From Hawksworthiomyces lignivorus (Eukaryota > Ascomycota > Sordariomycetes > Ophiostomatales > Ophiostomataceae): a DNA stretch of 64,000 nt. The position numbers and the translations under genes were made by a program. The first letter of the stretch is position 1. Each line of letters starts with the position of its first letter. Positions 21,670-33,067 of this stretch are shown here, in pieces. The stretch covers positions 1-64,000 of the forward strand of contig NTMA01000008.1 of NCBI GenBank assembly GCA_002917075.1. Reading direction: 5' to 3'. Under the pieces are notes generated by a model. That model searched no databases. It was not told the DNA's origin and was given only the letters and a program-made list of their open reading frames with translations.

Positions 21670-23640
21670 CTAGACGCGTGCGACTTCCCCGTGATGTTGT
21701 CTTCTCAACTCCTGGCGTACCACAATGCACAATAAGAATGAGACGACAAGGAGTATGCCTTGAAATGTCGCGCTGGACTTGACACCGATATTTTCGATAA
21801 TTGCTTCGTTTATGGGGTTGTTTATGAGTGTCCTGCGAAAGGAATTCAGTTACCTTTGCGCAGTATAGAAGTTTGTGCTTTTTTCTGTTCTCAGTACTTA
21901 CGCGAAGCTGACAACAGTATAACATGATCCTAACCATTTCCCATAACCTCTACCATCGCAGAGACAACTAAGGCATGTTTCTTTTCAATAGAAATGTAAA
22001 AGGCGGTTAGTATAAACACATAGAATTCCCTCAAATTTCTTTTATAGGCCCTATACTTTCAGGTCCATGGAAACTAGACTCACCTGAAAGCGGAACAAAT
22101 GAACCTGTCCCTATTCCCATGACAAAGGCAACAATGTATAACATCGTAACATTGCGGTCTCCCCAAGGAACCCATACCACGAAAACCACAAGTATAATCG
22201 CAGCGTTCATGGAGATGATCGTATTGAAAGGATCCCACCTTGCTGCTAACCAAGATGGAACCGTCCTCCCTATGATAGCACCTCTATAAAGTTTAGAAAT
22301 CCTATTTATAAACAACCATAGAGGAGCATTTTCACAAATCCTCTAAGAAGAGGGGGCGCACAGGTTATATGCCATCTGAAGATAAAACACATCTCCTAGG
22401 CCGGTGAGGTCTGCAAACCGGGGAAGAGAGCCCCATTGCGTGTATAGAACAAATTCAAACGCTTAGAATTTGGTCGATAGTAGGAAAGACAAGATAAAGG
22501 CCCAAGGATTAGCAAGTGAACTTTATACTTATTGCCATATGATATATAAAAAAAAGATAAACTGATGTAAGGGCAAATCAAAACCAACCAAAAACACAAA
22601 GTGTGAAGAGCAAAAAGTTGCGATCGCTAAAGTGGTGGAAGTCTCTCCAAGCTACCATTTCTTTAACCGAAGAGGGAGCGGCTGGCTTTAAGACTAGCTG
22701 CGCTGAAGGATTCACGATGTCTATGAGTGTTGAACTTGAATTCTCTATCGCTGTCGCTGTATCTGCCATTGTCAATGCCGTTTTCCTGGATGAACTTCCA
22801 GCAGCATTGCTCATCGCCGCTGATGAAGTATGTATATTAGTGAGTCTAGTGGTGTCTGCACTCCCACAGCACTTGGTATTATCTTTGACTAGAATTGCAC
22901 CTGGCAGCACAAGTATGCATATGATTGTCGATAGCCAGAATATGGAAATCTGCCAGCTGTATCGAGCCAAGAGAGCGCGGAGGACTAGGGAGAAAATCAA
23001 ACCACTCAGTGGTGCGCCAGTGGAGACGAGGCCGGTCACTATTGCTTTTGAGTTGCGCCTAACAAACCAGTGCTCTACGACACAAAACGCTGCTGTGGTT
23101 GGGACCGCTGAGCTGATTCCAGCAATGGAAAAACAAGCCATAAACTGACCGTATGTACCACACCAAGCCAGCGCAAGAAAAGCAGACCAATACACAGCGC
23201 AGGCAGCAGGGAGAAGGAATCGGGCGCCCCAGCGGTCGAGAGATAAACCAGCAGGGAAGCCGAACAAGCAGCTTAGAAATCCTAGGAGCGAGCCGATCCA
23301 TGCAATGTCCGCAGGTAAACGGGTCTGAAGGTGATTTTTCTCCCAATACACCTGGAAGAGCCCCGAGGCCGACATCAATCCATACGTAGCCATAGTCAGG
23401 CACAGCACTCCCACAGTTACCCAGGCCGCTCTACGGTTGTTATCATCGCTGCTTACATCTTCAATAGTAACCGTTAGGGGAGACTCCAAATCTGTGCAGT
23501 TGCTTTCGATAATAATCCGGTCTAGTAGTGAACGATGCCTATGATGGGCGATTTCCTCCTGGATCTCGTGTACTCGACATATTTCTTGGGATCCTTCGAT
23601 AGGTGTGAGTTTGTTGTTTATGAGGGCGTCGTTGCTCGGC
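21670..23640 (-). pseudogene. Monocarboxylate-type MFS transporter, apparently frameshifted
   Basis: The gene resembles fungal major facilitator transporters of the monocarboxylate porter family. The 5' part, from an acceptor at about 23640 to about 22580, gives TM1-TM6 with GSLLGFLSCLFGFPAGLSLDR and a hydrophilic central loop. The 3' part is cleanly spliced: 22283-22084 (GAIIGRTVPSWLAARW), 21980-21902 (YGKWLGSCYTVVSFA) and 21832-21670 (TLINNPINEAI), with good donors, a TACTAAC branch and agreeing phases. Between them, TM7-TM8 are broken. After LCVFGWF there is a stop; CPYIS and YISYGNKYKV continue in a second frame, and SLANPWAFILSFLLS in a third. No intron model I tried repairs this. No start codon was found upstream of 23640. 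A sequencing error or an unusual intron remains possible. Confidence 0.55.
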
Positions 23641-25465
23641 CTGTGAAAATAATGGAAACGAAATAATGTCAGAATAACACATTGGGAAATGGTAAATTAA
23701 GACAGAAACATCAAAACAATGCCCCATCTAGTCTAATACCTTATTTTTCTGCTTAAATCCCCTATTCGGTTATCTTAAACCACTCATAACGAAACAACAT
23801 TGTTGAGAACCTAGTACCATAAACAACATACTTTTCGATATTCTCAACCATAATTTATATTGACCGTGGTCCACAAAACAAAGGAGGTACACTGTTTGCT
23901 AATTTCGATATGATCAAAAATGGTATGGCGCATAAGAGATCGTTTAATCCTATATTTGACTTCTTCTAATTATACTTCATTGTTGAAATTTGTATGTCAA
24001 CTTCTGCATTCTTCAAGTATCCGATAGACTCTAAAGATGTCGAAGTAGGCAGCTCTTCTAGGGCTCTATATTATATTTGAGACAAACATATACTAGAAGA
24101 GATCTCGGTTCGACTTCATCCTAGATGCACCTGCTTATTTTATCTGTCTTCTTGTCGGCTCGCCTTTGGTATCAATGTCAGATTTCGAATATTCTTAGTC
24201 TTTTGTAATTCCATTTGTTTTCATCTCTCAAAAAACAGCTTCAAGAAGTTTGTATCAATAAAATGCAGCGAATAATTAGAGAGCTCTCATGGTATACCCA
24301 AGTAACTGATCCATCAGCTCTTCCTTCAACAGCATCAGATGCCATTTGCGGGTCATTGGTTTCCCTTTGTTCCAATATCGGTTTCTTTGCCGTTTCCAGG
24401 TGTCCTAGGATTTGCTATAACACGGTCCAGATGTGGATCTGACTTTTGAGTTTTATTCTACAAGTCATGGCCGAGATGCAATCGCTAAATTGCTCGCAAT
24501 TATTTTTCGTTCTTTGATAGTTATTGTACCTTTTCCCTGCGTTATTACTTTATGTTCTCAATATGCTGTCACCAACAAGTTCACGATAGTAATGTACCTT
24601 ATTCCGATCTAGCAAACCCTAGAGGGTAGCAGGATGCTGTAACATCCTGGCCGAATGCACAAGAGAATAGGAGATGAGAGAGGTGACACTACATTCCGGG
24701 ATGTAGTTGTATAAAAACAACAGAAGCAGGCTAAAATTCATAACGATCTATATCCGGGCTTGGAATAGAAGGCTCTATTTATCGCATTGCTTGTTGGTTT
24801 CCAAAATGGAACTCTTACACGCTTTTAAAGGCCAAGGCTGCCATTGCTGAGTTGCCATTGACTTTTTAATGAACGCAGCCTTGGAAAAGGCACCCTTGCA
24901 TCTGCTGGAAACATTACACAGTCTAGGCTTTTTTACTCGTTGGAGCTTACTGCAGTTTTCATTTGCTTCTCTTCTCTTTTGCATGTATACACCGCCCAGA
25001 GAAGACACATATTATTGGTCATCTTCATCGCCAAGTGTGAAACTATAAGCAAGTATTCCTCAATATGCATAGATGTTTAATCCATGACAGGATGCGTTGA
25101 TATTAATAGTGCATCTAACAACTCTAGGCAACACGCTATGTCCTTTTTTTTTATAAAATAGAAACCGTAAGGCAAGATGTTGGTACCGCAGGTGAGAACT
25201 TTTAATACTCATATTACACCACAGAAGCTTTTTAATGAAAGAAGCCAGTGCGAGCAGGATTTTCGAGCCCAGAAGTCTTACACGGCAAATTAACGCCAGC
25301 TTGATCCGTAAATAAATCCTAAGGCCATTTGGTGAATCCGTTCGTTGTTCCCCTTGGTATTCTTCATATCTCCGTTTTAGTAGATGTTTTCGAGAAGAAT
25401 CCATACTTATCTGTTATCCCAAATTCTAGCCGAGAAAGCGTATACTGCCGTCAATACCTTGAATC
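23641..25465. other. AT-rich divergent intergenic region
   Basis: This 1.8 kb AT-rich region separates the broken MFS gene from the aminomutase gene. It contains a 7-bp-stem hairpin (CAGGATG/CATCCTG, 24630-24649), a nearby imperfect palindrome around 24689-24706, and a TATAAAA at 24711. Two minus-strand ORFs (24775-25008 and 25060-25404) show no family. The composition would be consistent with decayed repeats, but I cannot identify one. Confidence 0.5.
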
Positions 25466-27234
25466 ATGGCTTTGATCATACTCGACAGACATGCCACATT
25501 ATCAAAAGTTCGTTCAGCCTTCAGTATTCGGGCTGTACCACAGAGCTCTCGGTGGATCACGACTACTTCTTTCGTAGCTCAGAATATAGCAACTGAGCAA
25601 CCTCTTGTAGGCGATAGAATTGCCAGCGTTGAACATGACACTGACTCAAAATTTGTCTCCGCTCGGGACGAGTTTTGGCGTGAAGTGCCTCTCTGGGAGA
25701 ACGTGTCTGCGAGTCAATTTCTTTCCAATAGATGGGGGGTTAGTACGGGACATATCGCATCTACATATCCGAGAAGAGACCTAACGAAGCACAATTCAAG
25801 GTTGCAAATATTGTGGAAAGAAGAAACCTCGGTAACTTTCTTAAGGCTGTTTTGCCAGACGAAGTTTTATTTGATAAAAAAGGGACGACGATGCAGACTC
25901 GGGACGACCTGATTGCCGATATTTACAGCGGTCTGATAGCATCCACCATGTCGCCGAGAATGACGCAAGTTCTTCCTATCTTTCCCTTTCCGTAACAGTC
26001 ATTGAGCTATTCATGTCATTAACACATCACAGTCCGTATATCCTGAGTCGCATCAACTGGAAAGACCCTCGCAATGATCCTGTCTTTCGGCAGTTTCTCC
26101 CTCTCAAGTCCATCATGGTGCCAGACCATCCCAAGCTGGCTCTTGATTCCTTACACGAGTCTAAAGATTCGCCGGTGAGAGGTCTTGTGCATCGCTACCC
26201 ACACAAGGCTTTGTTTTTAGGTATGTGCGACTACTGTGGATATAATTCCAATGTGCATCCTCTATGAATGTTTGCTGATAGCTTCTTCAAATCTAACCGG
26301 TAGCCACATCGGTATGCCCTACATATTGTACATTCTGCACGCGATCATACGCAGTCGGAGCAGATACCGAACTGGTTCAAAAGGATTCAATGAAGCCGAG
26401 CAAGCGCCGCTGGGACGAAATCTTGGATTACATCAGGATGCAGTCTCAACTTCACGATATTGTCATCTCTGGTGGGGACTCGTTTTACCTTCTTCCCAGC
26501 CAAATTATCTACTTGGGCGAGAGTCTTATTGCAATGCCGAACATTCGCCGTTTTCGATTTGCGTCAAAAGTATTATCTGTGGCTCCAGCTCGCATTCTCG
26601 ATTCGAAGGATGGCTGGTTTGCGGCCCTGGCCTATGTGGAAAAGAAAGCTCGAGAAGCCGGCAAAGCCATGTACCTACACACGCACATAAACCACCCAAA
26701 CGAAATGTCTTGGGTGACCGAACTCGCTGCCCGCAAGCTGTGGCAGGCTGGCATAACGGTACGAAACCAGACGGTTCTTCTGCGTGGTGTCAACGACAAT
26801 GTCAACGCCATGTCCACGCTAATTCGCAAGCTGGCAGACAACAATATTATACCAGTATGGGCCGCTGCATTTTCTACTTCTCCTCTTTCAAGCTCCCGGT
26901 ACCATAAGCCCAAGCTGCCCAGGCTAAATTTTACGTTATTTAGTATTATGTCTACCAGTGCGACATGGTTAAGAAGACAGAGCATCTGCGAACGCCTCTG
27001 CAAACGATAATTGATCTTGAGTCGCAGATCCTTGGCGGTATAGCGGGTTTCATGACGCCAAAGTTTGTCGTGGACCTGCCTGGTGGCGGCGGTAAGCGGC
27101 CAGCGTCTTCGAAAATTTCGTACAATCGTAGGACTGGCGTATCTCGGTTTACGGCACCGACCGTCTCTGGTCAGGATGAGGAAGACAAGGTATATGAATA
27201 TTACGATCCGCTCAACTCCGTACCATCGCCATAA
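25466..27234 (+). CDS. Lysine 2,3-aminomutase (radical SAM, PLP-dependent)
   Basis: The predicted 488-residue protein matches the KamA family, which interconverts L-lysine and beta-lysine using a 4Fe-4S cluster, S-adenosylmethionine and pyridoxal phosphate. Exons are 25466-25738, 25801-25964, 26033-26220, 26304-26854 and 26944-27234. The cluster motif CPTYCTFC (CxxxCxxC) is at residues 213-220, formed just after the third intron. The PLP lysine candidate is Lys443 in DLPGGGGK. Other family motifs are MTPYILSRINW, GLVHRYPHKALFL, DIVISGGDSFYL and GITVRNQTVLLRGVND. The first 40 residues are basic and rich in Ser/Thr with little acid, which suits mitochondrial import. The second intron has a GC donor (GCAAGT) rather than GT; no GT donor keeps the frame. 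All catalytic motifs are intact, so the gene looks functional. Confidence 0.93.
25965..26032 (+). other. GC-AG intron in the aminomutase gene
   Basis: The intron begins GCAAGTTC and ends ATCACAG, and it joins AC to T to restore the Thr of RMTPYILSR, a conserved motif of the family. Using the GT four bases downstream would shift the frame. GCAAGT is the usual form of the minor GC donor class spliced by the U2 spliceosome. Confidence 0.85.
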
Positions 27235-28089
27235 CAAAGAGTTTCTCCGAGCTCCAGTAATTCCAAAGCCGAACCTCTCCTCCACTATCGTGGATTTAGA
27301 TTTGACACATGTTGAACCTAGGCAAATAATGGCTCCTTCTGGGAAACACCAAGACGTACAAGACAGTGTGTGCAAATAATGCCACTTTAGAGGGGGAGAG
27401 GGGGAGTTCGAGGGCTACTTTTATTTTTATTTATTCTTACTTCAGTCTGTTTTGGCTACGTTGACAGTGTTCACATCCGACTGCAGATTCATTCTGAAAA
27501 TAGACTCCTTTTGTTGCCATGAATTGCTCCTTGGAAATGGTACTTCTAGGCTGCCGGATCTGAAATGTCGGGTTCCAATGCTCTACTAGAGAAAGCCTGG
27601 CTATGCTAAAAGAGCTATATTGAAAAGAAGTGGAACATAGTTGAAGGAGTTCATTTGGTCCACTAGACATGTCTTCCAACTGTTCAGTACGCCTAAAAGT
27701 TTCCTTTCGAGCTTTGTGCAAACGGCACCAAACTCTACGAAGAGTTTGAGGGCATATGTAAGAAAATCGATCGGATAATAATCTCCATTATTCTTTATAA
27801 CTCAGGTTTAATCGGATCCATGATGGCACAATTGTTCAAAATGACGACTTTTTAATTTTGCTATTCTAGGAAATAAGAACAGGCGAACTTTTGCCTCCAC
27901 CATTTCCCTCTCCTTGCCGCGTATCGTATTATCCTAGACTGATCAACAGTTGATCAACAGAGTCGATCGGCGGCTTCCCCGGGCCGCCGATATGGTGACG
28001 AAATGATTCTAGGTTCGTGCGCTCGGTAAATGAGGAAAATAACCTCCTCCACGTGAGAAAATAAAGAATAAAGCTGAAAGGAATAGTTT
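27235..28089. other. Convergent intergenic region
   Basis: About 850 bases lie between the aminomutase gene (+) and the five-exon gene (-). A 94-codon minus-strand ORF at 27437-27721 has no recognised family and no convincing splice sites linking it to the neighbouring gene. Confidence 0.5.
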
Positions 28090-28997
28090 TCAGTGCTCAA
28101 AGCCGTGAGTTCTTTTAGGCAAAGGCCAGGTTTGCCCAAAAGGTTCAGCATGGATGATCTGTGCAAAGTACCCTCATCGCGTGTGATATAGGTGGCGGCG
28201 AAAAAAAAAAGCCACGAGGGAATACGATCTTGAACGGCTGGTGTACCTGCTTCTCATCACTGAGCGCCTCGCGCCGCAGCCTCGATATCTGACCGGCACC
28301 CTTCCTCCGTCCACCCCTTGCTCTGAAGCGAGCTATCTCCGATGCTACTTTGAAAATAGAACTTTTGGACGAAGCGCGAGAATTAAAGTACAGCACAGCT
28401 GAAGGGTGAGGAACCGGGACAAAAGATACGGCGGCAGATGCCAGGTTTGGTATTGAAGGAATACTATAATGCAGTCGGAAGTACTTTTGCAGTAAAAGGG
28501 GATCAATGCGCACATGCTATCGAACCCCCCCCCCAATGAATGTACGTGAGCAGAGTTGCTACCTGACGCGGCTCGATATCGGTCGATGTTTGCTAAGAAA
28601 CATGAACCATTAATGACAGCCGCTCGGGCCTCTTCGGTTCTCATTAAGAAGTTTGAATAGATTTCGCTCTCTTGTAAGTATATACTTCGTATGTTGTAGG
28701 CTTAAGTTTCCAACCCACCGTTGCTTCTCGATTTCGGGACCGCGATCCTTTGAAGGATTAAATAGCGCGAACCAAACCTTCTGCTGCTCTGGATTTCTCA
28801 GCTCCCTTGGATCTTTTGTTTGGTACATGAAACGGAGGAAGGGAAGGGTATCCCGAGAAACCAAATAATAGCTTGAGCTTTTGTCTTCAGCTTATAAGAG
28901 ATTGGCGTCATTTTTGCGGAAATACTGCTCGGCACTACATAGCATACTCACCTTGAACGTCATAGGGGTATTTATCTTTTCCTACTACATAGTACAT
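28090..28997 (-). CDS. Five-exon gene for a small protein of unknown function
   Basis: I do not recognise the family. A consistent spliced model exists: exons 28997-28952, 28884-28686, 28639-28546, 28483-28247 and 28158-28090, giving 214 residues (an acceptor at 28891 instead gives 216). Each junction keeps phase. Donors are GTGAGT, GTATAT, GTACAT and GTACAC; acceptors all end in AG. The start reads MYYVVGKDKYPYDVQ. The second exon carries SRDTLPFLRFMYQTKDPREL and EKQRWVGNLSLQ, the third TEEARAAVINGSCFLANIDRYR, the fourth a basic patch RFRARGGRRKGAGQ, and the last ends PLPKRTHGFEH. There is no signal peptide or membrane helix. Weak points are the 46-base second intron with no good branch site and the plain donors of the later introns. 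A degraded gene cannot be excluded. Confidence 0.5.
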
Positions 28998-31900
28998 TAA
29001 TCTCCACTAGCTCATTGTCCTATTGGTGAGGAAACTCGGCAGCATGAGCTGGTGGTTTATTCTAGGTAAATGGAAGCCAAGAGAAGCTCAAGCGCATGCC
29101 TCTGTGCAATTTGGCCATTGGAAGGCCTTATTCGGTATTCATACTGCCAAGAATATAAAGAACGTGGAAAAGACTGATAGTAGACGGACATGCTTGTGCT
29201 TCGGCAGGATAGCGGCCGTCGTTTGCCTTCCTCCTCATTCATACAGCTTCCGTGGTGGACCACAGCGGAAGCGCCACATGCCCAAGTCATTTTCTGAATG
29301 TTCTATATTTTGCTTCCGCCCATTATTTATATATTAATATATCCCTCAGCTGCATACCAGTTTGCGTTGCTGCAACGCCATGACCGAGCCATGAAGCAAA
29401 CCAGATGGCACGCGTTTTGCTATTGCATGTACGGCTGACTGGCTTATGTAGGAGAAGCTGTATGGCGCGAGCTCGGAGTTCTCCGCCTACAGTTCTATGA
29501 TACATCGCCGAGCCTCTCCTAAAACACCTTTATATCGCAAAAGTGAAAACGGGAAACACGGAGAATAATTGAAGGTGGCAGCTGTATGTTTGTAATAACA
29601 CTCTGGCACTGTCCCACGCTCTCCTTCCCCCCCTTTTTTTTTATACTTAACACACATACATCTATCCCTACTATACCATGGATCAGGTAACGCATAAAAT
29701 TGGATTGTTCTTAGAATGAGTGGAAATTTTGTTCTAGTTGCAGCTTGCTACTACTTCGCTCTACCGTTTTTGTGTGTGTGTCCTGCGTTGCAAATAGTTA
29801 AACCGAGGTCACCGCAACTCAAAGGCCACGCAAGCATGGAGTGTGGTACATCAAAAGCATGTTATGCCCTATTTTTGGTGGACATGTATCATTGCAAGCT
29901 TTCACAAGGAGCTCCAATACAATTAAAAATTAACGAAAAAGGTTCCGTATGCTTGGGTTATTATAGGTGCATTTGGTAGATTATTTAGCCACTATGAATG
30001 GCACCGTCGTAATGGGGAAGAATGTTTGGAAGGCTGATGGAAGCGAGTTTGTTTTCATGTTTTGTCTTGATTTCGAAAGTGGAAAAAAAGGGAGAATCAC
30101 TGCAAAGTCTCAACTGCATGAGAAATAATGAGAAGCGAGCGAGCGGGCAAACCGTGTGTATATCCCTACAGGATTCTGCGCCCTTGGAACACCTGTGTTG
30201 TTGAAACTTGACTGTGCATATCTGCAGGGAGAATGGAGCGAGCTTTCGGCATCTGGATGGTCTTCCACGTCTTCCGCCAAGAGACTGGCGGAAAAAGGAG
30301 CAATCTACTTGTACTGTGGGCTCCGCACGGCGAATGCTCCATACGATTTATGGAGCAACAGTGTCATTTACCTGGCTCCGCATTTCATCGTCCAACTTGG
30401 GGTTCATCCTGCTCCATACTCGTGCAACAAGAAGTCGTACGAATTGCGAAAGTGGTAATGTGAGAAAGTGAGCTTTCACCGACGACGAAGGTCATGGAAA
30501 ATGGAGCATCTAAAATAAGCAGGGGGCGATCACAACGCAAAGCGGAATGGCTCCTTTTGCAGCCATTCCAGGGTCACAGTTTACGAGTGCTACTTTACTA
30601 TCTGAATCTCAAAAAAGAAAAGGAGGAAAATGAAAGAAGCGTTGGATACAGGAACTCAGTAGAAAGAGAAAAAAAAAGAAAAAGGGGACAAGAGCGAAAG
30701 AGGAAAAAAAGAGCAAATCATTCCACTAATTCGCACAGAGCACAATATATGCACATTTGGTTCGCTGTAGAACACCTTGCCACGTTTCTTTACTCGTTTC
30801 TTTGACAGCCACGCTCAGCTGAATGCAGTTGTTCCTGCATGCTTTCACCCTCCTTGATTAACGTTTTTAAAATGCACTTTCGGGAGGCTGTGGAATATTA
30901 GAGTTCGTTTCATGTCCCGGATAAGGACCAGGGCTGAGGATATTAGAATATGAGCAAAAGAGCCCTACCAATAGATACAGTATAATGATGTGTCACCAAA
31001 TCAATAAACATGTCTAAACAGCAACTCACAAACCATAGAATAATACGGGTACTCCAAAGTCTGCAGATTTTCTTTGTCGCTTGTTGTCACAGAAGCTTAC
31101 AGAAGCCTTTGGCATCTGTGGTATAAGCCTACATGAAACCTGACTTAGCATTTTTGCCTTGTAATGATGCCTCATGCTTGCCTCTCTTCACCCCCTAGTA
31201 AGCCAACCGAACTTGCTTGCTCCCAAAGGAACATGGTGTCTATTAGACCCCTACTTCCCTTCGTCGACTTATAGCTGTGCCATTTCAACAATACCTTCAC
31301 AAGTTTTATCTTCGCCGAGTCATCTCCTATGGCTATGATTAGAGGCCATTCTGAACAACCACAGCTGGACGTATCTTCCTTTTTTCTTCGCAATTCGTCT
31401 TTCTGCCTAGATCTTTACCATGCCAATGTCGCACCTTGTACTCTACGTAGTAAGCATGTTATGCCATCGGTTTCTTTGTAAGCTCTCTAGCCCGTCCCGC
31501 CCCGTTCTTGTGCCGACGCGTTTTTAGCCCGCCTCACGTTCACCGTCGTACATAAGTGGATCAACTACTGTGTAAGTTATCTGACATTGCGTTCGGCATT
31601 TTGCAAGACAAAAATAAGCCTACGAAAGATATCACAGGCCAATCCGACTTTGTTAGGTGTTCATTTACTTCGACATCATCCCACGTTCCGAATGTCTATC
31701 TTGAACGCGAGAAGAAAGATATCAAAGGAGAACGCAGGAGATGGCGTGCCTTAGGTATACGCTGAAGAAAAGCTCATATATACGTAAACTACATGTATGG
31801 TACAGTACCCCTTGAACGGTCCGAGAGTCGCACAGCTTGGGACTGACCTAGAAAATAGATTACTCTTTACAATTTGACGACAGCTATAGGTTTTGATTAT

Positions 31901-33067
31901 ATTGGTATAGATGAAGATAGCAAGTTCTTAAATATAAAAAAGTTTATGTTTTGTTTCCCCTTCCGCTGCTGTGGCGACAAAAGCGTCCACATGCATAACT
32001 GTAGTTTTTTTTTAGTAGAAAGCAGCAGGCTCTGGTGACCATAAGAAGCAAGATTGCTCGCTAATAATCCTTGAATCCTCTATGCCGCATGCCCTTTAGT
32101 ACTTTTTTCCTCAAAGAAATCAGGTTAGGTGACCAGTGACCCAAGAGAGAAAGATCACGCAAGAGAACAAGCACGCCAAACCAAAAACCTCACTCGGGCT
32201 TCGTCTTGACCTTGCCACACGCAGATTTCATTTTTAGCCACTTCTGGGCAAGCTCTGGTTCGCACCGACCCCAATTATCTCCTCTTTTCTTCATGCCCAG
32301 ACTCCCGCTCCACCATCACCAGGGCGTTTCTCTTTCCACTGCTCAAAGTACGGATACACTATGATCAGGTTTGGCGCGCTAATAAGCTCCGCACCCCTGA
32401 ACCCCTGAAGCAAAATAGAAGAAAGGTCGACAAATACGAGTGTGCGAAAGATACGGGTACATTACGCAAACAGGAGACCAGCAAAGAGGCGTCCTACTAC
32501 CGGTTTTCTCCCGCCCAAACCCATTGGTGCCCGTTCTGTGTTAGTGACAACGGGCACAATAGCTCAACAGAGAAGAAACCGCACCACCCACTGTGCGCTA
32601 AGATCAGATAGAAAAGGTACCGTACATAACCTATCTAGCAGCTATTCGCACATACCGTGCTCACGAAAAAAAAGAGACGCGACCCCCAGCTCACCACCAA
32701 TTCGTCCACTCGCCGTTTCTGGGGTTGACAGCTCCGCTTTGCTTGCTGCGCCGTACTTGTACGTCTACATTTTCGTGCAAGCACGGAAACAACCAGTGCA
32801 GGTTTTGGGCGCCCAGACACCCACACGTCCCAGCAGACGGGACGTTCCAACCATCTGTACAAGTAAAACGACATTATTTTCGCGTGCTTCTCAACGTCGT
32901 ATGCGGGCTGGCACGCTCAAGTGTGATCAAAGTGGCAGGTAGAACAGCGAAAGGAATCGTTGGTGTACCAGTAGGCAGGAATCCAGGCAGAGAACTGAGA
33001 GTCTTCCTTTGTATTACGGGGAATTAGTGGTACTACAGAGCGAGCAACAGCGGTGACGCCGGTGGTG
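28998..33067. other. Gene-poor region, about 4 kb
   Basis: No gene was recognised. The notable structure is a group of hairpins and inverted ATGGAGC/GCTCCAT motifs between 30230 and 30570. Near 29680 a pyrimidine-rich stretch is followed by an ATG and a GTAACG donor-like site, but no downstream exon could be linked to it. Between 32400 and 33000 an open frame of 166 codons overlaps what is probably the leader of the next gene. Confidence 0.5.
30232..30569. repeat. Cluster of perfect hairpins and inverted ATGGAGC motifs
   Basis: Three perfect inverted repeats lie within 300 bases: TTCCGCCA/TGGCGGAA (30272-30293, 6-base loop), TGCTCCATA/TATGGAGCA (30335-30357, 5-base loop) and GGAATGGCT/AGCCATTCC (30544-30569, 8-base loop). 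Additional ATGGAGC or GCTCCAT copies begin at 30233, 30411 and 30501. No protein-coding frame explains them. They could be a structured RNA, a protein-binding array, or remains of a small inverted-repeat element. Confidence 0.55.

Noticed and set aside
24101..24130. B-box-like GGTTCGACTTC
   Set aside because: It does not match the tRNA consensus closely, and no cloverleaf can be drawn around it.
24639..24917. Possible solo LTR (starts TGTAACATCC, TATAAAA inside, ends near ATTACA)
   Set aside because: The flanks show no target-site duplication, there is no second copy in the window, and no primer-binding site or polymerase frame is present.
32442..32942. Plus-strand frame of 166 codons
   Set aside because: It lies in the probable leader of the downstream Ser-rich gene, lacks a family, and cannot be joined in phase to that gene.
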